Below, in pieces: positions 8,378 through 19,902 of a DNA stretch of 64,000 nt (the first letter of the stretch is position 1; each line of letters begins with the position of its first letter). The notes below the pieces were generated by a model that saw nothing but the letters and a program-made list of their open reading frames with translations, was not told the origin of the DNA and made no database searches. The translations under genes and the position numbers were made by a program. Origin of the DNA: Mycolicibacterium senegalense (GTDB lineage Bacteria; Actinomycetota; Actinomycetes; Mycobacteriales; Mycobacteriaceae); NCBI RefSeq assembly GCF_019645875.1, contig NZ_CP081000.1:3224001-3288000 (forward strand), given 5' to 3'.

Positions 8378-8395
8378 TGCATCTATATAGATGCA
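8378..8395. promoter_or_regulatory. Perfect 18-bp palindrome, probable ArsR operator
   Basis: TGCATCTATATAGATGCA is self-complementary throughout and lies 16 bp before the ATG at 8412. ArsR/SmtB repressors bind such AT-centred dyads in their own promoters, so autoregulation of the arsR-SRPBCC-flavodoxin genes is likely. It overlaps the alternative ATG at 8391, which argues for the downstream start. Confidence 0.7.
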
Positions 8396-8411
8396 GTGCA
8401 ATACTCGATGC

Positions 8412-8729
8412 ATGGACGTGTTCGAGGCAGTCGCCGAACCCAGTCGCCGCGCATTGCTCGACGCCCTCGTCGAGGGTGAGCGCACCGCGGGTGAGTTGGT
8501 GGCCACCCTGCCGGGATTGACCCAGCCCACCGTGTCCCGGCATCTGAAAGTGCTGCGAGAGGTCGGCCTGGTCGAAGTGCGCCCCGACGCGCAGCGGCGC
8601 ATCTACGCGTTGCGCGCCGACGGCCTGGTGCAGATCGACGAGTGGATCGAGCGTTACCGACGCTACTGGTCCGATCACCTCGACGCCCTGGAACGCCATC
8701 TCAAAGCGACCCACAAGGAGACGAAATGA
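8412..8729 (+). CDS. ArsR-family transcriptional regulator
   Basis: 105 aa from ATG 8412 (MDVFEAVAEPSRRALLDAL), the usual start of these proteins; an ATG 21 nt earlier lies inside the operator palindrome. The winged helix spans about residues 8-85 with recognition helix LTQPTVSRHLKVLREVGLVEVR and wing RIYAL. Metal-binding ELCVCDL-type cysteines are absent, placing it in the metal-independent group often paired with SRPBCC proteins. Its stop overlaps the start of the SRPBCC gene by 4 nt. It probably represses its own operon through the palindrome at 8378-8395. Confidence 0.92.
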   Translation: MDVFEAVAEPSRRALLDALVEGERTAGELVATLPGLTQPTVSRHLKVLREVGLVEVRPDAQRRIYALRADGLVQIDEWIERYRRYWSDHLDALERHLKATHKETK

Positions 8730-9241
8730 CCAGCCGCGAAGGCAAACTCACTGTCGAGGGCGACCGCGCGGCTCTGCTTTTCGAGCGCCGCCTGCCCTAC
8801 CCCGTCGAGGCGGTGTGGGCCGCGATCACCGATCCATCGCAGCGCAACCAATGGATGGGGGAAACCACGATCGACGCCCGCGAAGGCGGCGAGATCGAGA
8901 TGATCCCGCATGCTCCGCCGATTCCGCCGCAGCAGAAGAAGATGACCGGCCGGATCCGGGTGTGGGACCCGCCAAGGGTTTTCGAACACGAGTGGAATCA
9001 GGCCGTACTCTCCGCCCCAGAACCCGGCGTCGTACGTTACGAACTCACCCCGGACGGCGACGGCACCCTGCTGCGGTTCAGCCACCGCGGCCTGACGGTC
9101 TCCGACGGCCAGGGCTTCCACCCCGGTACCCACGCCTACCTGGACCGGTTGGAGGCGCATCTGGGCGGGGAGCCTTTGCCGGACTGGGGCCGGCGCTATC
9201 AGGAAGTCGCTCAAACCCTCGGCACCACGTGGACTCGGTAG
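8726..9241 (+). CDS. SRPBCC (AHSA1/START-like) domain protein
   Basis: 171 aa, ATG at 8726 with AAGGAG just upstream and an ATGA overlap with arsR. The helix-grip fold is shown by FERRLPYPVEAVWAAITDPSQRNQWMG, IRVWDPPRVFEHEW and LRFSHRGLTVSDG. This family has a deep hydrophobic pocket for small ligands; ArsR-coupled members are widespread in actinobacteria, with ligand and role unknown. It may sense or sequester the compound that releases the ArsR repressor, but that is inference. Confidence 0.87.
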   Translation: MTSREGKLTVEGDRAALLFERRLPYPVEAVWAAITDPSQRNQWMGETTIDAREGGEIEMIPHAPPIPPQQKKMTGRIRVWDPPRVFEHEWNQAVLSAPEPGVVRYELTPDGDGTLLRFSHRGLTVSDGQGFHPGTHAYLDRLEAHLGGEPLPDWGRRYQEVAQTLGTTWTR

Positions 9242-9252
9242 AAGGAAACAAC

Positions 9253-9885
9253 ATGTCACACAACGGAACTGATATCGCCGCACCCACCATCGCGGTGGTG
9301 TACCACTCCGGATTCGGCCACACGGCAAGCCTGGCCGCCGCCGTCGCGGCCGGTGCCGGTGACGCCGGAGCCGAAGTGAGCCTCATACCCGTCGCGACGA
9401 TGACCGACGACGACTGGGACGTACTCGACAATGTCGATGCGATGATCTTCGGCAGCCCCACCTACATGGGCAACGTGTCGGCGGGATTTCAGGCATTCGC
9501 CGAGAAGACCGGCCGGCGCTGCATGGAGCGGGCCTGGCGCGACAAGGTGGCCGCCGGATTCACCAATTCCGGCGGTAAGAGCGGTGACAAGCTCAACGCG
9601 CTCAGTTCACTGGTGGTCTTCGCCGCCCAACACCACATGCATTGGGTCAGCCTGGGTTTGAGCACCGGTTGGAACACCTCGTTCAGCAGCGAGGACGACC
9701 TGAACCGGCTCGGCTTCTTCCTCGGCGCCGGCGCTCAGACCAACGTGGACGCCAACCCCGACCAGGTGCATCCCTCCGATGTGCAGACCTGCCGCCACCT
9801 CGGTCAGCGGGTCACGCTGGTGACGCGTCAGCTCAACATCGGCCGCACGCTCAGTCCAGCGGCTTCAGCTCCTGCAGCATCGTAG
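9253..9885 (+). CDS. Flavodoxin-fold NAD(P)H-dependent oxidoreductase (WrbA-like)
   Basis: 210 aa, ATG at 9253, 11 nt after the SRPBCC stop with GAAGGAA upstream. The N-terminal phosphate-binding loop IAVVYHSGFGHTASLAAAVAAGA and the FGSPTYMGNVSAGFQAFAEKT segment are those of NAD(P)H:quinone oxidoreductase/WrbA-type FMN proteins. GGKSGDKLNALSSLVVFAAQH and GAGAQTNVD-type loops complete the flavin site. It probably reduces quinones with FMN in the cytoplasm. The C-terminus is an Ala/Ser/Pro tail overlapping the convergent disulfide reductase gene by 35 bp. Confidence 0.88.
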   Translation: MSHNGTDIAAPTIAVVYHSGFGHTASLAAAVAAGAGDAGAEVSLIPVATMTDDDWDVLDNVDAMIFGSPTYMGNVSAGFQAFAEKTGRRCMERAWRDKVAAGFTNSGGKSGDKLNALSSLVVFAAQHHMHWVSLGLSTGWNTSFSSEDDLNRLGFFLGAGAQTNVDANPDQVHPSDVQTCRHLGQRVTLVTRQLNIGRTLSPAASAPAAS

Positions 9886-11227
9886 GGACCAGCTCACTGA
9901 CGGTGGGGTGGATGTGCATGGTCCGCGATATCGCGGTGTAGGGCAGCTTCGCGGTCATCACGTCGAGAACCGAGTGCACCACCTCGTCGCCGCCGACCCC
10001 GAGGATCGCAACGCCGAGAATCTCCTCGGTGTCGGCGTCCACCACCACCTTCATGAAGCCCTGAGTTTCACCCTTCTCCACTGCCCGGCCGACCCTGGTC
10101 ATCGGGCGCTTGCCCACCAACGCCTTTCGGCCCGATTTCCGCACTTGATCGACAGTCAGCCCGGCTCGGCCGAGCGGCGGATCGATGTAGAGCGCGTAGG
10201 TGGTGACGCGATCGCTCACGCGGCGCGGGTCGTCGTCGAGCAGATTGGCCGCGACGATCTCGAAGTCGTTGTACGAGGTGTGGGTGAAGGCGCCCTTGCC
10301 GTTGCAGTCCCCCATCGCCCAGATGTGCTCGGCCGTGGTGCGCAGCTGATCATCGACCACGACGTAGCCACGCCGGTCGACGTCGACGCCGGCGTTCTCC
10401 AACCCCAGGTCGTCGGTATTGGGCTTCCGCCCGACCGCGAGCAGCAGGTGCGTCCCCGCAATTGCGTCCGCACCGTCTCGCGGCGTCACCTCGAAGCCAC
10501 TGTCCCGCTTGGCAAAGCGAATGTCGGTGGCATCGAGCACCACATCGATTCCCTCGGCCCGCAGGATCTCGGCGATGGTGGCTGACACGTCCTCGTCCTC
10601 GCGGGAGGTCAGCCGCGGCCCCTTCTCGATCACCGTGACCCGGGCACCGAACCGCCGGTACATCTGCGCGAACTCCAGAGCGATGTAACTGCCGCCCACG
10701 ATCACCAGGTGCTCCGGCACCACGTCCAGGTCCAGGATGCCGACATTGGTCAGGTAGTCGATACCGTCGAGGCCAGGGAATTCCGGAACCACTGCGCGCC
10801 CACCGACATTGAGGAAGATCCGATCGGCCCGCAGCAGTTCGCCGTCGACATCGACGGTGTGCGGGTCCACGAAACGGGCATGTCCACGGATCAGCGTGGC
10901 TCCGTCCATGCCCTGTAGCCAGTCCTCGACGCCATGGCGGTCGGCCAGCATGATGTCGTCCTTGCGGGCCTTGACCTTGGCCATGTCGACGGCGATTTCG
11001 CCTGTGCCGACACCGAAATCAGCGCCACGCCGAGCCAGGTGAGCGGCATGCGCACTGGCGACCAGGGTTTTGGTGGGGATGCAGCCGTAGTTGACACAGG
11101 TGCCACCGACCAGTTTGCGCTCGATCACCGCGACGGTTTGGCCCGCCGCGGTCAATCGGCCTGCCAGCGGCGGCCCGGCCTGACCCGCGCCGATGACGAT
11201 CGCGTCGAAACTCTGCGCGGACGCCAT
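9851..11227 (-). CDS. Class I pyridine-nucleotide disulfide oxidoreductase, MerA-like
   Basis: 458 aa, ATG at 11227. The FAD dinucleotide motif is GAGQAG (13-18) and the redox-active pair is Cys44/Cys49 in GGTCVNYGC. The NAD(P) domain has VIVGGSYIALEFAQMYRRFG, the second FAD contact is AMGDCNGKGAFTHTS, and the C-terminal interface ends in HIHPTVSEL with the catalytic His. Length and motifs fit glutathione-reductase-like enzymes annotated as mercuric reductase family in mycobacteria. The N-terminal heavy-metal domain and the C-terminal Cys pair of true MerA are missing, so mercury reduction is unlikely. Substrate unknown; mycothione reductase is another possibility. Confidence 0.88.
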   Translation of the reverse strand: MASAQSFDAIVIGAGQAGPPLAGRLTAAGQTVAVIERKLVGGTCVNYGCIPTKTLVASAHAAHLARRGADFGVGTGEIAVDMAKVKARKDDIMLADRHGVEDWLQGMDGATLIRGHARFVDPHTVDVDGELLRADRIFLNVGGRAVVPEFPGLDGIDYLTNVGILDLDVVPEHLVIVGGSYIALEFAQMYRRFGARVTVIEKGPRLTSREDEDVSATIAEILRAEGIDVVLDATDIRFAKRDSGFEVTPRDGADAIAGTHLLLAVGRKPNTDDLGLENAGVDVDRRGYVVVDDQLRTTAEHIWAMGDCNGKGAFTHTSYNDFEIVAANLLDDDPRRVSDRVTTYALYIDPPLGRAGLTVDQVRKSGRKALVGKRPMTRVGRAVEKGETQGFMKVVVDADTEEILGVAILGVGGDEVVHSVLDVMTAKLPYTAISRTMHIHPTVSELVPTMLQELKPLD

Positions 11228-11230
11228 GGG

Positions 11231-11713
11231 CTAGACGACCGCGGTCAGAGCGGCGATCGCGAAGCCGCCGAGCACTGCGACCGCATCCTCGACCAGCGCG
11301 ACCGGCAGATCGTGGCCATCGTTGCGGGCGACCAGGCGGCTGCGCGCCTCATAACCGCCCAAGGTTCCCAGCACTGCGCCGACGAGACCGGCGCCCAGGC
11401 CGCCGAAGGTGTATCCCCACGCGGTGCCGATCACGGCACCGGCGAACGCACCGGTGATGAGGCGGGCGATGAACTGCACCGGCGTCTTGCGGCTCGGTGT
11501 GCGCGGCAGCTGGTCGGTAACCAGCTCCACCACAGCAAGAATGGTCAGCACGCTGACCGTGACCGGGTGGGCCAGCCACTGCACCCAGGTGCCGTCGAGG
11601 TTGATCCAGTTCAACGCAGCGGCCCACGCCACCGCGGCCGGTGCGGTGAAAGCCCGTAACCCGGCCACCACGCCGATCAGAAGAGCCAACAACAGAACCA
11701 GAAAATGCGTCAC
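11231..11713 (-). CDS. DUF4126-type small integral membrane protein
   Basis: 160 aa from the GTG at 11713 (VTHFLVLLLALLIG), chosen for GGAGG 5 nt upstream; a start at 11755 is possible. It begins with a hydrophobic helix and has further membrane segments near VTVSVLTILAVVELV, GAFAGAVIGTAWGYTFGG and DAVAVLGGFAIAALTAV, four or five in total. GLRAFTAPAAVAWAA and VELVTDQLPRTPSRKTP resemble DUF4126 proteins. It corresponds by position to Rv2120c beside hisG. Its stop lies 3 bp from the start of the disulfide reductase gene, so the two may be cotranscribed. Confidence 0.78.
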   Translation of the reverse strand: MTHFLVLLLALLIGVVAGLRAFTAPAAVAWAAALNWINLDGTWVQWLAHPVTVSVLTILAVVELVTDQLPRTPSRKTPVQFIARLITGAFAGAVIGTAWGYTFGGLGAGLVGAVLGTLGGYEARSRLVARNDGHDLPVALVEDAVAVLGGFAIAALTAVV

Positions 11714-11802
11714 GGCGACCTCCGAGGCCTGGAATTGTCCCCCGGACGCTAACACGCAACGTGCCGCGGCACGCGCCGATCAAGCAGGGCGGTACCCGTT
11801 CG

Positions 11803-12669
11803 TCAGAATCGGCAGAACCGAATATCTGACGCGAGTATCGCTTTGGCGCCGATCGCGGCGATCTCGTCCATGATGGCGTTGACGTCGCGGCGAGGCACCA
11901 GCGCCCGCACCGCGACCCAGTCCGGGTCCGCCAGCGGTGCGATGGTCGGTGACTCCAGCCCCGGTGTCACCGCGGTGGCCTGCTCCAAAACCGCACGCGG
12001 GCAGTCGTAATCCAACATCAGGTACTGCTGGCCGAACACCACGCCCTGCACGCGCGCCGTCAGCTGATCGCGCGCGGACGCGTTGTCGTCACCGTCGGCG
12101 CCATCACGTTCGATCAGCACCGCCTCCGACTCGCACAGCGGCGCACCGAACGCCACGAGGTCGTGCAGACCCAGAGTGCGCCCTGAACCGACCACGTCGG
12201 CGATCACGTCAGCGACACCGAGTTGGATCGAGATCTCCACCGCTCCGTCCAACCGGATCACCGAAGCCTCGATGCCCTGCGCCGCAAGGTCCTTGCGCAC
12301 CAGGTTCGGGAACGAAGTGGCGATCCGCTTGCCCGCCAGGTCTTGCGGGCTCCACTGCCGGCCGGCCGGACCGGCGTAGCGGAAGGTGGAGTTGCCGAAG
12401 CCCAGTGCCAGGCGCTCTCGTACCGGGGCATCCGAATCCGCGGCGAGGTCCCGTCCGGTGATGCCCAGATCGAGCTGCCCCGAACCCACATAGATCGCGA
12501 TGTCCTTGGGCCGCAGAAAGAAAAACTCGACATTGTTGACCGGGTCGACGACGGTCAGGTCCTTGGGGTCGCGCCGGCGCCGGTACCCGGCCTCGGCAAG
12601 GATTTCGGCGGCCGCTTCGCTGAGCGAGCCCTTGTTGGGTACCGCGACACGCAACATCTGGTCGGCCAC
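11803..12669 (-). CDS. hisG: ATP phosphoribosyltransferase (long form)
   Basis: 288 aa from GTG 12669; the ATG at 12657 ([14 protein letters not shown]) gives 284 aa, the length I recall for M. tuberculosis HisG, and may be the true start. First enzyme of histidine synthesis: ATP plus PRPP gives phosphoribosyl-ATP. Two periplasmic-binding-like lobes hold [25 protein letters not shown] and the PRPP loop [16 protein letters not shown]. The last about 75 residues ([24 protein letters not shown]) are the ACT-like regulatory domain for feedback by histidine. It follows hisE by a few bases and is probably cotranscribed with it. Confidence 0.96.
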   Translation of the reverse strand: MADQMLRVAVPNKGSLSEAAAEILAEAGYRRRRDPKDLTVVDPVNNVEFFFLRPKDIAIYVGSGQLDLGITGRDLAADSDAPVRERLALGFGNSTFRYAGPAGRQWSPQDLAGKRIATSFPNLVRKDLAAQGIEASVIRLDGAVEISIQLGVADVIADVVGSGRTLGLHDLVAFGAPLCESEAVLIERDGADGDDNASARDQLTARVQGVVFGQQYLMLDYDCPRAVLEQATAVTPGLESPTIAPLADPDWVAVRALVPRRDVNAIMDEIAAIGAKAILASDIRFCRF

Positions 12670-12672
12670 GAC

Positions 12673-12954
12673 TCACAACTTCCGGTAGACGTCGTCAAGG
12701 GTCAGACCCCGAGAGATCATCAGCACCTGCGTCCAGTACAGCAATTGGCTGACCTCCTCGGCGAGCGAGTCGTCGCTCTCGTGCTCGGCGGCCAGCCACA
12801 CTTCGCCGGCCTCCTCCAAGATCTTCTTCCCGAGTCCATGGATGCCGGCGTCAAGAGCAGCGACCGTGTTACTACCGGCGGGCCGGGTGCGCGCTTTGTC
12901 GCTGAGTTCGGCAAACAGGGCCTCGAAGGTCTTCACAGGCATGAATTGTTTCAT
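12673..12954 (-). CDS. hisE: Phosphoribosyl-ATP pyrophosphohydrolase
   Basis: 93 aa from ATG 12954 ([17 protein letters not shown]), chosen because it gives the usual length; an upstream GTG would add 10 unlikely residues. The all-alpha MazG-like fold carries the metal-binding acidic helix [20 protein letters not shown] and the end [25 protein letters not shown]. Converts PR-ATP to PR-AMP, step 2 of histidine synthesis. It is a separate protein from HisI, as in other actinobacteria. Confidence 0.95.
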   Translation of the reverse strand: MKQFMPVKTFEALFAELSDKARTRPAGSNTVAALDAGIHGLGKKILEEAGEVWLAAEHESDDSLAEEVSQLLYWTQVLMISRGLTLDDVYRKL

Positions 12955-12991
12955 GCTCGGCGGCGATCGATTCGTGCGGTGCAATAGAAGG

Positions 12992-13471
12992 GTGAGCGAA
13001 CCTGTCGACGACGAGCTGCGGACCTACACTGCCCGGGTCACCGCGATCCGCGCGATCCTGTCCGAGCACCTGACGATCGACGGCCTGGTGCAGAACAATC
13101 GTGTGGCCAACCCCATCCTTCCGCTCGATTGCCTGGCCGCGTCCTGGGGCGACGACGTGGCTTCTGCGCCGACGCTGACCGTGTCGATCCACCCGGTCGA
13201 CGACTTCGCCGCCGAGGTCGAAGAACTGCGTTACGGTGCCGACCTCGCCCAGGGAAGCTACGAGGTGCAACGCTGCGCGACCGACGAATTCGCCCTGGTG
13301 CAGCCGCAATTGTCCAGCACGTGGGTGCTCGCCGGCCGATGTGAGGTCTACCTGGCCCATCGCCGTCTCGCGCCCGAGCAGCTGGTCGATGCGGCGGTCG
13401 CGATCGCCCGCCGCATCGGCAGCGGGCCGTATATCGATGACTACACGCCTCCGCTGCTGCCGGGCGACTGA
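12992..13471 (+). CDS. Conserved hypothetical protein
   Basis: 159 aa, GTG at 12992, divergent from hisE with 37 bp between. I recognise no family. The sequence opens with a helix ([22 protein letters not shown]), has a beta-rich middle ([30 protein letters not shown]) and ends with a helix ([25 protein letters not shown]). No signal peptide, membrane segment or catalytic motif is seen. Codon use matches the surroundings, so it is probably a real, soluble gene. The 9 bp to the convergent sugar transporter stop leave no room for a separate terminator. Confidence 0.7.
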   Translation: MSEPVDDELRTYTARVTAIRAILSEHLTIDGLVQNNRVANPILPLDCLAASWGDDVASAPTLTVSIHPVDDFAAEVEELRYGADLAQGSYEVQRCATDEFALVQPQLSSTWVLAGRCEVYLAHRRLAPEQLVDAAVAIARRIGSGPYIDDYTPPLLPGD

Positions 13472-13480
13472 GCTGGGCTG

Positions 13481-15073
13481 CTAGGCCCGCAACGCTTCGG
13501 CGTGCATGTCCTCCAGGTGCTTGCCCTTGGTCTCGGCCACCCACTTCCAGACGAAGAGCAGTGACAGCAACGCGCACAAGGCGTAGAAGCCGTACGCCAC
13601 GCCGAGCACGTTGCGCAGTTCGGGGAACGACACGGTGATCAACCAGTTCGCCACCCACTGGCCGGCTGCCGCCAAGCCCAGCGCGGCGGCGCGGATGCGG
13701 TTGGGGAACATCTCCCCCAGCAGTACCCACACCACCGGACCCCACGACATTCCGAACGCCACCACGAACAGGTTCGCCGCGATCAGCGCGATGGGTCCGG
13801 CCACGCCGTTCAGCTGAGGCTGACCGTCGACCTGCGGGGCGGTCCCGAAGATCACGGCCATGGTGCCCAGGGTGATCGCCATCCCGGTGGAGCCGATCAG
13901 CAACAACGGCTTGCGCCCGACCTTGTCGATCAGCGCGATGGCGATCAACGTGGTGACGATGTTGGTCACCGACGTGATCACCGTGATGGTGAAGGCCTGA
14001 CTCTCCTCGAATCCGACCGCCTCCCACAACACGTTCGAGTAGTAGAAGATCACGTTGATACCGACGAACTGCTGGAATATGGACAGCCCCAACCCGATCC
14101 AGACGATGCCGTACAAGCCGCTGATGACGGCCGCCGCGACTCCGAGCGCGGCGAAGACCACCGCCAGCAGCCACAATCCCAATGAAACCGCCAGCACGGC
14201 CAGGACGATGAACAGCAGCAGCAGCGGCCACACGAAGCGTCGAACCCCGGCTGCGAACTTGCCTGCGGATGCGCGCGGCTTGAGCAGGTCCTGCCAGGAC
14301 GGCGGCTTCTCGGACTTCAGCGAGTCCTCGATCCGGTGGATGGTGATCTCCAGGTTCTTCTCGCCGAGCAGCATCGAGAGAACCTTGCGTGCCTCCGGAA
14401 TGCGGAACTTGGCGACCAGGTAGCGAGGCGACTCCGGGATGGTGTAGGCCAGCAAGCCGTACACCAGGGCAGGTATGGCCATTACCAGGAACATCCACCG
14501 CCAGGCCGCGAGCCCGAACCACAGTTCCTCGCGGGAGCCGCCGGCCAGGTGGGCCAGCAGATAGTCGATCGACAAAGACAGAAATATCCCGGTGACGATC
14601 GCCAGCTGCTGGAGTGAGCCCAGCCGCCCACGGATGCGCGGGGGCGCCGTCTCGGCGATGTAGGTCGGCGCGATCACCGAGGCCACCCCGACGCCGAGGC
14701 CACCGATGATGCGGAAGATCACCACCAGCCAGATGTGGGTGGCGACAGCGGTGCCGATCGCGCTGATGAAGAACAACAGTGCCGCGAGCTTCATGACCGA
14801 CCGCCGGCCGATCCGGTCGGCGAGCTGCCCCGCGGTCAGCGCGCCCACCGCAGCCCCGAGCAGCGCCGAAGCCACCGCGGAACCCAGAACCACGTTGTTG
14901 ATCTGGAATTCATCCTGCAGGGCGGCAACAGCGCCGTTGATCACCGCACTGTCGTATCCGAAGAGCAACCCGCCCAACGCGGCCACCGACGCGATCCGGA
15001 CCACCCTGCCGCTGTGCTCGGATTCCTCGTAATCCAGGTCGGATGCCGGATCGTCGACCGGTCCGTGAGTCAT
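13481..15073 (-). CDS. MFS sugar porter (probable glucose permease, GlcP-like)
   Basis: 530 aa, ATG at 15073. Sugar-porter signatures are all present: GGLLFGYDSAVINGAVAAL in TM1, the D-R-x-G-R-R loop between TM2 and TM3 (ADRIGRRS), AETAPPRIRGRLGS, PESPRYLVAKFR, FQQFVGINVIFYYSNVLWE and KVGRKPLLLIGS. It is a proton symporter or facilitator in the inner membrane. Unusually, the central loop ends in an extra hydrophobic stretch of about 45 residues (about 280-325) before the QQ-x-G-IN helix, which could add two membrane passes. The locus beside metH suggests the glucose permease GlcP described in M. smegmatis; this is from memory. It probably shares a transcript with the HAD gene. Confidence 0.9.
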   Translation of the reverse strand: MTHGPVDDPASDLDYEESEHSGRVVRIASVAALGGLLFGYDSAVINGAVAALQDEFQINNVVLGSAVASALLGAAVGALTAGQLADRIGRRSVMKLAALLFFISAIGTAVATHIWLVVIFRIIGGLGVGVASVIAPTYIAETAPPRIRGRLGSLQQLAIVTGIFLSLSIDYLLAHLAGGSREELWFGLAAWRWMFLVMAIPALVYGLLAYTIPESPRYLVAKFRIPEARKVLSMLLGEKNLEITIHRIEDSLKSEKPPSWQDLLKPRASAGKFAAGVRRFVWPLLLLFIVLAVLAVSLGLWLLAVVFAALGVAAAVISGLYGIVWIGLGLSIFQQFVGINVIFYYSNVLWEAVGFEESQAFTITVITSVTNIVTTLIAIALIDKVGRKPLLLIGSTGMAITLGTMAVIFGTAPQVDGQPQLNGVAGPIALIAANLFVVAFGMSWGPVVWVLLGEMFPNRIRAAALGLAAAGQWVANWLITVSFPELRNVLGVAYGFYALCALLSLLFVWKWVAETKGKHLEDMHAEALRA

Positions 15074-15130
15074 GGAACCCCCTCCCGCAACAACGCGTGA
15101 TCAGGCTCACATTCAAACACACGGGCCGGA

Positions 15131-15814
15131 TCAGGCGGTGCGTTCTCCGGCTTGGGAATTCAGTTCGTGAAAGACCGTGCGAAGGGCGGCGACGTCGAGA
15201 TGTGTCAGCGAAGAAGCGTGCCGGCGAAACGGGCCGCCGGGAACCTCGACATCGTTGGGTACCACCAATACCGGACAACCGGCGGCTTCGGCGGATGCCG
15301 TGCCGGTGACCGAATCCTCGATCGCCAAGCAGGATGTGGCGGCTACGCCGAGGAGATCGGCGGCGCGCAGATACGGGTCGGGCGCGGGCTTGCCGCTGGC
15401 GACCTCGTCACCGCACACGGTGACCGAAAAGTAGTGGCGGCCAATGCTGTTCAATGCCCGCTCAGCCAGGTCCCGACGGGTGTTGGTCACCAGCGCCATG
15501 GGGATCTCGGCGGCGATCAACGCGTCGAGCATCTCCTGAGCACCCGGTCGCCACGGCAACCCCTGCTCGAACAGCTCACCGGTGTAGTCGTGCAGCCAGT
15601 CCGCGGACTCGGCCATCGCGGCCGGATCGGGATCCAGGCCGAGGTCGTCGTAGACGATCCGCATCACCGTCTCCGACGACCCACCGACGGTCGACTCCCG
15701 TACTTCCGCGCTCAGCACCCCACCCATCTGCGCGTACAGCGCGTGCATGGCGATGTCCCAAAGCTTTTCGGAGTCGACGAGGGTGCCGTCCATATCCCAC
15801 AGCACCGCACGCAT
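15131..15814 (-). CDS. HAD-superfamily hydrolase (phosphatase/phosphoglucomutase-like)
   Basis: 227 aa from ATG 15814 (MRAVLWDMDGTLVDSE), which places the catalytic motif at the N-terminus as usual. Motif I D-M-D-G-T supplies the nucleophile and acid/base aspartates, motif II is ALVTNTR, motif III Lys is in DEVASGKPAPDPYL and motif IV is CLAIEDSVTG. The helical cap (about residues 16-85) puts it in the beta-phosphoglucomutase/phosphoglycolate-phosphatase group. The substrate is unknown, but the position just upstream of a sugar permease suggests a sugar phosphate. It lies 73 bp after the metH stop, same direction. Confidence 0.88.
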   Translation of the reverse strand: MRAVLWDMDGTLVDSEKLWDIAMHALYAQMGGVLSAEVRESTVGGSSETVMRIVYDDLGLDPDPAAMAESADWLHDYTGELFEQGLPWRPGAQEMLDALIAAEIPMALVTNTRRDLAERALNSIGRHYFSVTVCGDEVASGKPAPDPYLRAADLLGVAATSCLAIEDSVTGTASAEAAGCPVLVVPNDVEVPGGPFRRHASSLTHLDVAALRTVFHELNSQAGERTA

Positions 15815-15887
15815 GAGGCGATTGTCCCACCGCACGCTCAGCGGGGCGAAATCGTGTGACTCAACGCACTACTCGTACGCAGCGCGC

Positions 15888-19622
<3,735 letters not shown>

Positions 19623-19629
19623 ATGCGTT

Positions 19630-19723
19630 CCTTCCGTAGCGGAAGGCGTCCTTGACTCTGCCGAGCGTGGCGGATACGGGCAGAAACCCGGATCCGTTGC
19701 AACGCCTCTCGACCAGAAGAGTC
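19630..19723 (-). promoter_or_regulatory. Probable SAH riboswitch in the metH leader
   Basis: Read on the minus strand, the leader has the S-adenosylhomocysteine riboswitch architecture. P1: CGAG (19711-19708) with CUCG (19665-19662), inside an outer GACUC/GAGUC pairing (19723-19719 with 19658-19654). P2: CGGAU (19696-19692) with AUCCG (19675-19671). Pseudoknot P4: AGGCGU (19707-19702) with ACGCCU (19649-19644). UUGCAAC lies between, and GCUCGG is at the P1 3' side. A second hairpin, CCTTCCG (19646-19640) with CGGAAGG (19636-19630), hides the ribosome site and shares bases with P4. Ligand binding would free the site and turn metH on, which fits removal of SAH-derived homocysteine. Confidence 0.72.
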
Positions 19724-19890
19724 TACGTCGTGATCCAACAGACGTGTGGACGCCCAACTGTGTCGCCGCGATCGACCCCCGGCCCGCGTGGGGATCGCGA
19801 TGCCAACAGCCTAGTCGGTCTATCAAACATCGCTGTTCGGCGCGGCGGCGACCCGCCCGCACAACGGGCTCATCGACACCCGCCAAGGCT

Positions 19891-19896
19891 TACGCT
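19891..19896 (+). promoter_or_regulatory. Candidate -10 element for a leaderless transcript
   Basis: TACGCT (TANNNT pattern) ends 6 nt before the GTG at 19903, which has no ribosome site. A leaderless mRNA starting at or beside the GTG is likely. Confidence 0.5.
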
Positions 19897-19902
19897 TTAG
19901 GT

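Noticed and set aside
8391..8393. Alternative ATG for the ArsR gene
   Set aside because: It lies within the operator palindrome and adds residues not typical of the family.
9851..11227. Mercuric reductase annotation for the disulfide oxidoreductase
   Set aside because: The heavy-metal-binding N-terminal domain and C-terminal Cys pair are missing, and no mer genes are nearby.
19624..19902. A cobalamin riboswitch upstream of metH
   Set aside because: No B12-box was found; the pairing pattern fits the SAH class instead, and B12 riboswitches usually control the B12-independent metE.
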